Assembly (NCBI GenBank): GCA_001856825.1
Contig: ATMD01000004.1
Coordinates: 106,568-170,567, forward strand
Reading direction: 5' to 3'
Source of the DNA: Thermoplasmatales archaeon I-plasma
Lineage (GTDB): Archaea > Thermoplasmatota > Thermoplasmata > Thermoplasmatales > GCA-001856825
Length of the DNA stretch: 64,000 nucleotides
The notes beneath the pieces were generated by a model that was given only the letters and a program-made list of their open reading frames with translations, was not told the DNA's origin and did not search any database. Positions 56,386 through 63,529 of this stretch are shown piece by piece. The stretch's first letter is position 1; the number at the start of each line of letters is the position of its first letter. Made by a program: the position numbers and the translations under genes.

Positions 56386-57126
56386 ATGGGCATGGAAAGG
56401 TATCTCAGCCAGGTTGCGGTAAGGGAGATATTTCCATCTGGCCAGAAGAAGATTGAATCTGCATCAGTAGCGGTCATAGGAATGGGGGGGACGGGGTCGT
56501 CCATTGCTGAAATGATGGTAAGGATGGGCGTTAAGGACATAAAGATAGTTGATGACGACATAATAGAGGACAGCAACCTGAACAGGCAGGCAATGTACAA
56601 GGAAAGCGACATAGGACTCAAGAAGGTTGACGTGGCGAAGGCAGAATTGCTAAAAATCAATGAGGACGCGAACGTTGATTCCATCGACCAGAGGCTGACG
56701 TTTGGAAATGCAGAGGGCATCCTTGCAAATTCGACGCTCATAATGGACGGAACGGACAATTATAACGCCAGGAGCGTCATAAATGCCGTTTCATACAGGC
56801 TTAATATACCCTGGGTATTCACGGCAGTTGAAGGAACATTTGGATACGTTAAGGCCATCATCCCGGGAAAAACTTCCTGCCTTTCATGCTTTGGTTACCC
56901 CGACAAGGGGGAAGGCGTTTCCTGCACCATCCAGGGAGTGCTGCCAAGCGCCGTGAGGGCAGTTTCATCGATTGCTGTGACCACAGCCATGAAGATAATA
57001 CTTGGGAGTGAAAAATCCGGGGACCTGGTCTACATAGATGTATGGACCCCAAGGATGGAGGCACTGCCTATACCAAGAAACGAGTATTGCAATGTGTGTG
57101 GGGAAAAGAAGGAGAAGGATGTATAA
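56386..57126 (+). CDS. moeB: MoeB/ThiF-type sulfur-carrier adenylyltransferase
   Basis: An E1-like enzyme of 246 residues that adenylates the C-terminal glycine of MoaD or ThiS-type carriers. It has the nucleotide loop VAVIGMGGTGSSIAEMM, the DSNLNRQAMY segment, DGTDNYNARSVIN, and two zinc CxxC pairs (CLSCFG and CNVCGE). EGVSCTIQGVLPSAV carries a further conserved cysteine. Position right after moaD points to the molybdopterin pathway. Confidence 0.92.
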   Translation: MGMERYLSQVAVREIFPSGQKKIESASVAVIGMGGTGSSIAEMMVRMGVKDIKIVDDDIIEDSNLNRQAMYKESDIGLKKVDVAKAELLKINEDANVDSIDQRLTFGNAEGILANSTLIMDGTDNYNARSVINAVSYRLNIPWVFTAVEGTFGYVKAIIPGKTSCLSCFGYPDKGEGVSCTIQGVLPSAVRAVSSIAVTTAMKIILGSEKSGDLVYIDVWTPRMEALPIPRNEYCNVCGEKKEKDV

Positions 57127-57196
57127 TTTGGAATGGAAGTTGTGAGGGTCCTCCACTGCTAATTGAATTGAACCTCCTGCGGAAGGCCAAGGCTAT

Positions 57197-57207
57197 AATT
57201 TAATATT
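57197..57207 (+). promoter_or_regulatory. TATA-like box of the prefoldin beta gene
   Basis: TAATTTAATAT, with its centre about 28 bases before the ATG at 57229, fits leaderless transcription. Confidence 0.4.
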
Positions 57208-57228
57208 CCATCCTTCCATTGGGTCATA

Positions 57229-57594
57229 ATGGTTGATCTAAACCTTGGGCCATATGTTCAGGACCAGATGAAGCAGGCTGAGACACTCCAGAAACAGTTG
57301 GAGACCCTGCTTGCTCAGCAATACCAGTATGAGGTCAAGTCTAGGGAAGACAAGAAAACGCTAGAATACCTAAACAAATCGAATAACGATGATGAAATAT
57401 ACAGGGGAGTAGGAACAATTCTAGTGAAAGTGAAGGACGTTGAATCATTCAAGAAGGAGATAGAGGAGGACGTGGAAATATCAGAGATGAGGCTTAAATC
57501 AATAAAGGAACAGGTCAATCAACTCAATGCAAAATTGAAGACAATAACGGATGAAATAAACAAGCTTTACCAGAAAGGGAACGTCAAGAACTAG
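57229..57594 (+). CDS. pfdB: Prefoldin beta subunit
   Basis: A 121-residue coiled-coil chaperone subunit that delivers unfolded proteins to the thermosome. The N-terminal helix (MKQAETLQKQLETLLAQQYQ), the central beta turns with YRGVGTILVKV, and the C-terminal helix define the beta class. Two beta subunits pair to the alpha hexamer core; the alpha gene is not in the window. Its 3' end overlaps the convergent queA gene by 11 bases. Confidence 0.93.
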   Translation: MVDLNLGPYVQDQMKQAETLQKQLETLLAQQYQYEVKSREDKKTLEYLNKSNNDDEIYRGVGTILVKVKDVESFKKEIEEDVEISEMRLKSIKEQVNQLNAKLKTITDEINKLYQKGNVKN

Positions 57595-58585
57595 AGTATC
57601 TATCCATAAGCATGGCATCACCAAGACTGTAGAAGTAATACTTTCTTTCTATTGCCTCTTGGTAAGCAGCCTTTATGCGCTGCTCGCCTCCGAATGCATA
57701 AACAAGCGAAAGCAGGGAGCTCCTCGGTATATGGAAATTGGTCAGAAGATGAGTAACGCCAGAATTGAATTTCCATCCGGGGTAGATAAATATCCTTGTC
57801 AACCCACTGTAGGGAACCAGCCTGCCGGGATATGATGCCGTCTCGAGCGACCTCATGACCGTTGTCCCGACGGCAATTACGTTCCCTCTCGCATTCTCCA
57901 TGTCCGAAACCAGGTCACCAGTCACCTCAATTTCCTCTTCATCCACTATGTGTTTTCTGATGCAATCGTCCTTTATTTCCTTGTAAGTCCCATACCCGAC
58001 TTCAAGAAGGACGTACCTGATCTTTACTCCCTTCCTGCCTAAGGAATCCAGAAGATCCCTGCTGAAATGCAAGCTGGCGGTAGGCGCTGCCACTGAACCT
58101 GTTTTCACTCCTATCTCGTTCTGGTAGTAATCGAAATCTTTCCTCTGCTTGATATAGGGAGGGAGGGGCAGATGGCCTATGCTCTCTATGTAATCCCAAT
58201 CTATATTCCCCTCAACGACCCTAAATCCTTCAGGATTGCTCCCTACCCTCACGGTTCTATCGCCAATTTCAAACGATTCCCCATCCCTTACCCTGCCCTT
58301 GATAAGCGCAAGGAAATTATCCTTGTCCCTCTTAAGAAAATTTATCTCAAGCCTTCCTCCTGTTGCCTTCCTTCCAATTACAAGTGATTTCCTGACCCTT
58401 GTCCTGTTAAGTATCAGGACATCATCCTTTCTAATAAATTCAGCTATTTTCGCAAATTTGGAATGCTGAATACCTTTACCCTCCAATATCATGAGCCTTG
58501 AATCTGTTCTGTTCTCAGGCGGTACTTGCCTTATCAGCTCCTTCGGCAAATCGAAATCATAGTTTGCCAATGAATAATCATTCAA
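57584..58585 (-). CDS. queA: S-adenosylmethionine:tRNA ribosyltransferase-isomerase QueA
   Basis: QueA (333 aa) adds the epoxycyclopentanediol ring from AdoMet to the 7-deazaguanine base in tRNA, a step of queuosine synthesis in bacteria. The family motifs are clear: NYDFDLPKELIRQVPPENRTDSRLM, DDVLILNRTRVRK, GSVAAPTASLHFS, LLEVGYGTYKEI and TRIFIYPGWKFNSGVTHLLTNFHIP (key part LTNFH). Archaea usually make archaeosine in the D loop instead and do not need QueA, so the gene is notable. It may be transferred or have another tRNA target. No tgt or queG gene is nearby. Confidence 0.9.
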   Translation of the reverse strand: MNDYSLANYDFDLPKELIRQVPPENRTDSRLMILEGKGIQHSKFAKIAEFIRKDDVLILNRTRVRKSLVIGRKATGGRLEINFLKRDKDNFLALIKGRVRDGESFEIGDRTVRVGSNPEGFRVVEGNIDWDYIESIGHLPLPPYIKQRKDFDYYQNEIGVKTGSVAAPTASLHFSRDLLDSLGRKGVKIRYVLLEVGYGTYKEIKDDCIRKHIVDEEEIEVTGDLVSDMENARGNVIAVGTTVMRSLETASYPGRLVPYSGLTRIFIYPGWKFNSGVTHLLTNFHIPRSSLLSLVYAFGGEQRIKAAYQEAIERKYYFYSLGDAMLMDRYSSS

Positions 58586-58708
58586 CGCTCCCCGTATAGC
58601 ACCTTCAATTAAAGATTATCATTTGCATCGTGAGGGGACGTCAAATGAAATTAGAATTCATCTGGAATTGAAAGTAAAAAGTAATAATGGACAAGAAAAT
58701 TAACCTGG

Positions 58709-58781
58709 GGGCTCGTGGTCTAGTGGTTATGACATCGCTCTCACACAGCGAAGGCCGCCGGTTCAAATCCGGCCGGGCCCA
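58709..58781 (+). tRNA. tRNA-Val (anticodon CAC)
   Basis: The acceptor GGGCTCG (58709-58715) pairs with CGGGCCC (58774-58780), discriminator A. The anticodon stem TCGCT/AGCGA encloses CTCACAC, so the anticodon is CAC. The T arm is GCCGGTTCAAATCCGGC. No intron. The accessory island begins directly downstream. Confidence 0.94.
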
Positions 58782-58838
58782 TCTTTAATAAGGGGATATA
58801 TATAGAACGCTGAAATTTACACCTTTTAAGCATAACCC

Positions 58839-58877
58839 TTTACTTCATAATGTAAAGCTTTCTTGATGTTCTCAGAG
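58839..58877 (+). repeat. Left copy of an imperfect inverted repeat flanking the defence block
   Basis: This 39-base segment matches the reverse complement of 63135-63173 at 34 of 39 positions, including a 17-base identical core (TAATGTAAAGCTTTCTT at 58848-58864). The copies face each other across 4.3 kb. They may be terminal inverted repeats of a mobile element or recombination sites. I saw no third copy in the window. Confidence 0.6.
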
Positions 58878-58915
58878 GTTTAGATTTGTGTTTAAAATTC
58901 TCATTGTTTCTAATA

Positions 58916-59233
58916 TTATGCTTGATATTCCACAATGTCTTTTTTTGAAATCCCCTCATCCTTCACATCCCTAGGCTTCAATGATAGAATCCAGTCATAG
59001 AATTCTTTTAAATTCTCATACTCAAGGTATGAATCCTCATCGATGCCCAATACGGATACCTCGTCAAGGTTGTTTGATTCCTTGCCTATGTACCTTATCC
59101 TATCGGCAATGATGTGTTTCCTATGGGCTATTCCTTCATTGTCATATTCGAATTTGTTATCATTGTGCTTTATGTATTGAATCAGTACGTCTCGAAGTGG
59201 TTTCCAATAAGAGTTACGGCAATGAGAAAAAAT
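58916..59233 (-). pseudogene. Headless ORF tail, possibly a diverged Cas1 C-terminal fragment
   Basis: An open minus-strand frame of about 105 codons reads through RNSYWKPLRDVLIQYIKH, then HRKHIIADRIRYIGKESN, and ends FYDWILSLKPRD...GISKKDIVEYQA before TAA (58916-58918). It has no start codon, and a TAA stop lies just upstream at the junction with the type IIG gene, so it is a remnant. Spacing of KP...LI..IK, YI.GK..LD and I.S..P......GI.K resembles the Cas1 fragment at 62631-63065, suggesting a second Cas1-like tail. I hold this loosely; without alignment it may be an unrelated mobile-element protein. Confidence 0.4.
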
Positions 59234-59234
59234 G

Positions 59235-61916
59235 CTACTTTAGGCTATCTTCTATTACTTTCCTTTCGTATTCTGTTATGCGGTACATATCATAGAACAT
59301 TTCATCTATTTTTGTCTGTAAATCCTCAATTTCCCTATCTAATTTGCCAACTTCGTCTGTTACTCTATCTTTCATTTGGTAATAGGTCATTGTCTTACTG
59401 ATAATTTCCGTGCATAAATCAGAAATTTTCTGATGAAGACTATTGTTTAGCTCTGGGATAGGAATATTTTTTGCATAAGCTTTATAGAAATCCATTGACC
59501 TAATTGCATTACTGTAGATAAATTTGTAAGTGTAGTATTGAACTATATTAGAATTCAGTAAAGCCAATATGAATTCATTAGAAAATTCCTTACTTTTAAC
59601 AAAAATATTTGTTACTGTGTTAAAAGAAAATAGCCCCTCCTTATCTAAGGCAGCAGTAATTTTAATATGGTCTCGGATGTGTGCAACTATTCTTTGGGCG
59701 ACAATGTGTGGCTTTTTAAATTGCTCTATAGTCCTTATATATTTTTGGATTTCGGGATTATTCGGAGAATAGTACCTGCATCCACGAATGATGTAGCGTT
59801 GAATATCGTCTCCACGTAGTACCTTTTCACTATCTTTTGATGGTTCATCGAAGAAAATATCTCTTCCTTGTATTCCTAAACCTAAAATAATATCTGCAAT
59901 GTCTCCTAATCTTGTATTAGTTGACTCCATTTTACTCTTGATTTCATAAGCTATTGGATTTGGCTCCAAGGGGATTTTGTTTTCTTTCAAGCAGGTGCTT
60001 TGTAAAACCTTTGCAGTTTCCTTTATTGAACGATTATCAAGCTCTCCAATCACGATTTTATCATTATCTAACGGTTTATCTTTTTTCAGAATGAAGATTA
60101 TCTGCTCTAGCAATACATCTTTAAATGCTTTACCACAGTCAATAACGTTTAAAAATTTGTAATTGGTTAAAATTTTGTACCTTATTTTATCCCAAGAATC
60201 TGTGAACGATAGCATTTTTGGTACTATCATCCCGATGCGTCCCTCTTTCATGACAAGTTTTAGTGACCGGTTAATAAAAATGGCGGATGCATTCATCATT
60301 CCAGATTTAATCTCATTGTAATCATCTGTCTTATTTATTGGGTCACCTTCAAATATCTTGAAGTAGGGTGGATTCCCAATCACAATATCGAATCCCCCTT
60401 CTTTCATAATCTCAGGAAATTCCTCTTCCCATTTGAAAGCTCTATCAGAAATAGAAAGGTCATCAATCAAGCTGTTTCCAACTTTTATGTTATTTTGAAG
60501 TATAGGCAATCTCTGTTTCCTTTCAGATATCTGCAATAATAGGTTTAACTGAGCAATTTCTACTGCTTTGGGGTCTAGGTCAACGCCAAATATGTTATTC
60601 TTGAGAATTTCTACCTTCTTTGAATAGAATTCCTCACTCTCCAATGTTGTTTGAGCAAAATCAGAATTATGTAACCAATAGTTCTCCAATTCCTTGTACG
60701 CTCTAATAAGGAAACTACCAGAACCACAAGCAGGGTCTAGAATTCTTACCTTTTTGATTTCCTCTGGTGTATGTGTCTTTACGAATTCTCCGACAGTGTT
60801 CTTTACAATATAATCAACGATGTAAGAAGGCGTATAGTAGATGCCTTGCTCTTTCCTATGAGTCTTTGATTCCTCCAGTTTTGCCCTCTTTGGTGTTGAT
60901 TTGAGGATATTACCCAGATATTGTTCATATATGTTCCCCAAAACATCTGATTCAATGATAGAGAAATCATATCTGTAAGAGTTATCCTTAGACTGGTTAA
61001 GACCTTCTATGACCTCTTTAAGTGCTTCATTCTCTATGTAGAGGTCATCGCACAAATGGTAAGAAAAGAGCTTGCTGTTATAGTTTCTATCATAATCGGC
61101 ATATATTCTCGATATTTCCTTTATGAGATGACCCTTTCCTCTTGAATACCATTGCCTGACATTGGATTGTAACTGATTCTCTTCCAGACCTCTGTCCTCA
61201 GCATTTCTTATGAAGATGAGACGGTCTAATATCCTCTGGACTGATTCGTCTATATCCTCTTGAGTGAGATGCTTTTCCTGATTGTTTTTCACTATGTCCT
61301 TTGAGAGAATTTCCCTGAATCTTATCATATCTAGCAAGAGCTGTTTGTCAATACGATTTTTGAACTGTTTTTTACCCCAATTCGTAGCTTCTTTATCAAG
61401 CTCATCCCTCTCAAATGCTTTCTTTGACAGCATTTTGAATCTATCATTAGTCAGAAAATCGTCGGGGTGAAAAACGAAGAGAACGTTTCCATTTGGAGTA
61501 GAGGATTTCCAGTCTGCGTTGTAAACGGCTATAGTTTCGAAATTAGTCAATATAGCCCAAGAACAAGACTTCATCCATGCATAATCAATCGCTTGTGTGA
61601 CGTATTTTGGATTGTTTTGTATGTCTTCTTCTTTCAGTGATTTTGCTTCAAGGAAAAACTTAGGTATTCCGTTAATCCTGAGTCCATAATCTACCCTCTT
61701 TTTTGATATTGTTTCCTCAGCACTCACCGAATTATCTTTATTTCCTTTATTGTAGACGTTCCAACCTAACGCTTCAAACAAAGGCAATATGAAATCCTTC
61801 TTTGTTGATTCTTCATTGTATCTTTTGATTTCACCCGATTGTTTAATCTGATTATATTTAGTTATAAGTTCGGAGACTCTATCTTTGTTAATTTCATAAC
61901 TAGCTTCGTTTTCCAT
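59235..61916 (-). CDS. Type IIG (Eco57I-like) restriction-modification enzyme
   Basis: A single 893-residue polypeptide combines nuclease, methyltransferase and specificity parts. The N-terminal PD-(D/E)xK nuclease shows D76 (RVDYGL) and E90-x-K92 (FLEAK). The N6-adenine methyltransferase has motif I DPACGSGSF (394-402) and motif IV NPPY (515-518). The C-terminal part is a target-recognition region followed by a coiled-coil tail. It methylates host DNA and cuts unmodified DNA. Its start overlaps the TIR-like gene by 17 bases. The codons are A+T-rich compared with the rest of the window, a sign of transfer. Confidence 0.92.
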   Translation of the reverse strand: MENEASYEINKDRVSELITKYNQIKQSGEIKRYNEESTKKDFILPLFEALGWNVYNKGNKDNSVSAEETISKKRVDYGLRINGIPKFFLEAKSLKEEDIQNNPKYVTQAIDYAWMKSCSWAILTNFETIAVYNADWKSSTPNGNVLFVFHPDDFLTNDRFKMLSKKAFERDELDKEATNWGKKQFKNRIDKQLLLDMIRFREILSKDIVKNNQEKHLTQEDIDESVQRILDRLIFIRNAEDRGLEENQLQSNVRQWYSRGKGHLIKEISRIYADYDRNYNSKLFSYHLCDDLYIENEALKEVIEGLNQSKDNSYRYDFSIIESDVLGNIYEQYLGNILKSTPKRAKLEESKTHRKEQGIYYTPSYIVDYIVKNTVGEFVKTHTPEEIKKVRILDPACGSGSFLIRAYKELENYWLHNSDFAQTTLESEEFYSKKVEILKNNIFGVDLDPKAVEIAQLNLLLQISERKQRLPILQNNIKVGNSLIDDLSISDRAFKWEEEFPEIMKEGGFDIVIGNPPYFKIFEGDPINKTDDYNEIKSGMMNASAIFINRSLKLVMKEGRIGMIVPKMLSFTDSWDKIRYKILTNYKFLNVIDCGKAFKDVLLEQIIFILKKDKPLDNDKIVIGELDNRSIKETAKVLQSTCLKENKIPLEPNPIAYEIKSKMESTNTRLGDIADIILGLGIQGRDIFFDEPSKDSEKVLRGDDIQRYIIRGCRYYSPNNPEIQKYIRTIEQFKKPHIVAQRIVAHIRDHIKITAALDKEGLFSFNTVTNIFVKSKEFSNEFILALLNSNIVQYYTYKFIYSNAIRSMDFYKAYAKNIPIPELNNSLHQKISDLCTEIISKTMTYYQMKDRVTDEVGKLDREIEDLQTKIDEMFYDMYRITEYERKVIEDSLK

Positions 61917-62634
61917 TTGTATTTACCTCTAAGTTTCTCTTTAATATTTCGTAGAATTGACTTTTTAACGAGTCAAAGTTTGGTTCATACTTGTACTTAA
62001 AGTGTCTAATATGTGCTATATCAAATGGTATATCATCCTCATTTTGAGTTATTATTAGCACCTTTTTGTCTAGACAGTGAGCCAATCCAAGCTCATAGAA
62101 GACGTTTGGATTTTTTCCAGTTACATCGGCAATAATTAATGACGAATTCTTAATTGAATCTAAAATTTGGTCTATCACCGTACCAACTTTCAAATTATCA
62201 TCTGCTTTGGAACAACTAAAATTCAGAGACTTAACTACTGGCTCAATAACATTATAAAACAGAGTTTGAAACGGTTCTTGAAAAGGCATTAGAACGAAAA
62301 CACTATTAGAATTTACTAACGGCTTTTCTTCGATATCAGATTTCTCTATGATGTTAAGGCCTTCGGAGACTTTAGACAATAGAAATTCTGGTGCTAGCTC
62401 TTTAAGAAATTTTGAAAGCAAGTCCATTTTTTCTTGCTCGCTTGTCGATTGGTCTGAAAGAGTCATTATCCAATCATAGACAAGTTGGGCTCTGACTGAA
62501 GTTATGCTATCATTTGGATGAGAAGTTGCTTTAAAAGGGAAAATCGCTCCTGCTATCCTATTTATTTCATTTATACTGCTTCCGTACTTGAGCTTCTCTC
62601 CAATTTGAATTGCTATTAACTTGTAATTTGTCAT
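61900..62634 (-). CDS. TIR-like / nucleoside-deoxyribosyltransferase-like effector with N-terminal helical adaptor
   Basis: The 244-residue protein has two parts. Residues about 1-95 form a small helical domain (GEKLKYGSSINEINRIAGAI, RAQLVYDWIMTLSD) like effector-associated adaptor domains. Residues about 110-235 form a Rossmann-like nucleotide-binding domain with SVFVLMPFQEPF, SLIIADVTGKNPNVFYELGLAHCL and VLIITQNEDDIPFDIAHIR; E181 in FYELG matches the catalytic glutamate position of NADase-type TIR and NDT domains. Such proteins are common in defence loci as NAD- or nucleotide-degrading effectors. It overlaps the Cas1 fragment (ATGA) and the type IIG gene, so all are on one message. Confidence 0.75.
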   Translation of the reverse strand: MTNYKLIAIQIGEKLKYGSSINEINRIAGAIFPFKATSHPNDSITSVRAQLVYDWIMTLSDQSTSEQEKMDLLSKFLKELAPEFLLSKVSEGLNIIEKSDIEEKPLVNSNSVFVLMPFQEPFQTLFYNVIEPVVKSLNFSCSKADDNLKVGTVIDQILDSIKNSSLIIADVTGKNPNVFYELGLAHCLDKKVLIITQNEDDIPFDIAHIRHFKYKYEPNFDSLKSQFYEILKRNLEVNTNGKRS

Positions 62635-63065
62635 TCAATCTTCACTATTGTCTTACTATAAACTTTAATCTCTTTACCCTCTTTAATCTTCTTTTGCTGA
62701 TACCATAATGTAGATTTGTTTATTCCTAGCTCTCTCCTCTTTTGAGGGTCAATGGACATTATCCTTGACCTTACCTCTTTGTTGTCTACCCTTTCAATCC
62801 TCATTTCAGGAATACTGAAATCTAATCCCTTTGATTTTCCAGAGATGTAATAGCTCAGAGTCCTTACGTTCTCAAAGAGGATGTTATCTAAGGTATATTG
62901 TTTGCTTTTGAATTGATTCCGTTTGTTGAAATTGTCCTTTATTTTCTCAATAAGAAGCTTAGCTGTTTTGGGTTTTAAACGGACGTGGTAATTCTCCGTT
63001 ACGATAAAATCGCTTTTCTTTAGCTTCGTTTCTAGCAGTTCAATAACTGAATAATCGATAATTTT
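62631..63065 (-). pseudogene. cas1: Truncated Cas1 (C-terminal about 145 residues only)
   Basis: An open frame on the minus strand, bounded upstream by a TAG at 63066-63068, has no initiation codon near its N terminus. It reads IDYSVIELLETKLKKSDF, TENYHVRLKPKTAKLLIE, ILFENVRTLSYYISGKSK, LDFSIPEMRIER and ends RRELGINKSTLWYQQKKI and KVYSKTIVKIE. This is the helical C-terminal region of archaeal Cas1, the CRISPR spacer integrase. The part with the catalytic Glu, His and Asp should lie upstream and is missing. The stop overlaps the effector start by ATGA, so the fragment kept its operon link. No cas2, cas4 or CRISPR array is seen. Confidence 0.75.
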
Positions 63066-63134
63066 CTAAACAGATCCTAGGGAATAAGGGAGAGAAAATA
63101 GATAAAAGATGTATTTTCAAGTATAATGCCTAGT

Positions 63135-63173
63135 CTTTGAGAACGTTAAGAAAGCTTTACATTACAAAGTAAA
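63135..63173 (-). repeat. Right copy of the imperfect inverted repeat
   Basis: The reverse complement of this segment matches 58839-58877 at 34 of 39 bases. It ends two bases before the presumed IS3 left end at 63175, so the IS may have inserted at or next to the repeat, hiding what lay beyond. Confidence 0.6.
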
Positions 63174-63250
63174 ATGGTCTGCCCCCTCATAGAACTGGAA
63201 CAGTATAATGTTAATATTATAAGTAGGGAAGGATACATGGAGGTCTACCA

Positions 63251-63529
63251 ATGAGATCAAGGCATTCCGTGGAAGAGAAGTTTGAGATAGTCATGGAAGC
63301 ACTCACTGAAAACACAACACAGGCAGAGATATGCAGGAGGCATGGAATATTTCCCACTCAACTAGCAAAGTGGAAGGAGCAGTTCATAGAGAGCGGTAAG
63401 AAAGGTCTCTCTGATGGCAGGCATCCTCAATCAAGGGACGAGGAGATAGATGACCTCAAGAGGATGATAGGCGAACAGACCCTGGTGATCAATGCTTTTA
63501 AAAAAAGGCTTCAAGGAGGGTCAAGATGA
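63251..63529 (+). CDS. IS3-family transposase OrfA
   Basis: A 92-residue helix-turn-helix protein that binds the IS ends. The HTH is in RHSVEEKFEIVMEALTENTTQ followed by AEICRRHGIFPTQLAKWKEQF, and a leucine-zipper-like tail (DEEIDDLKRMIGEQTLVINAF) follows. It ends in an ATGA overlap with OrfB, so the two may be made separately by coupling as well as by the programmed frameshift usual in the family. Confidence 0.9.
   Translation: MRSRHSVEEKFEIVMEALTENTTQAEICRRHGIFPTQLAKWKEQFIESGKKGLSDGRHPQSRDEEIDDLKRMIGEQTLVINAFKKRLQGGSR

Noticed and set aside
59235-61916. BREX PglX methyltransferase
   Set aside because: The N-terminal PD-(D/E)xK nuclease motif and the absence of other BREX genes fit a type IIG enzyme better.
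58839-63173. The flanking repeats as CRISPR repeats
   Set aside because: There are only two copies, in opposite orientation and 4.3 kb apart, with no spacer-repeat periodicity.
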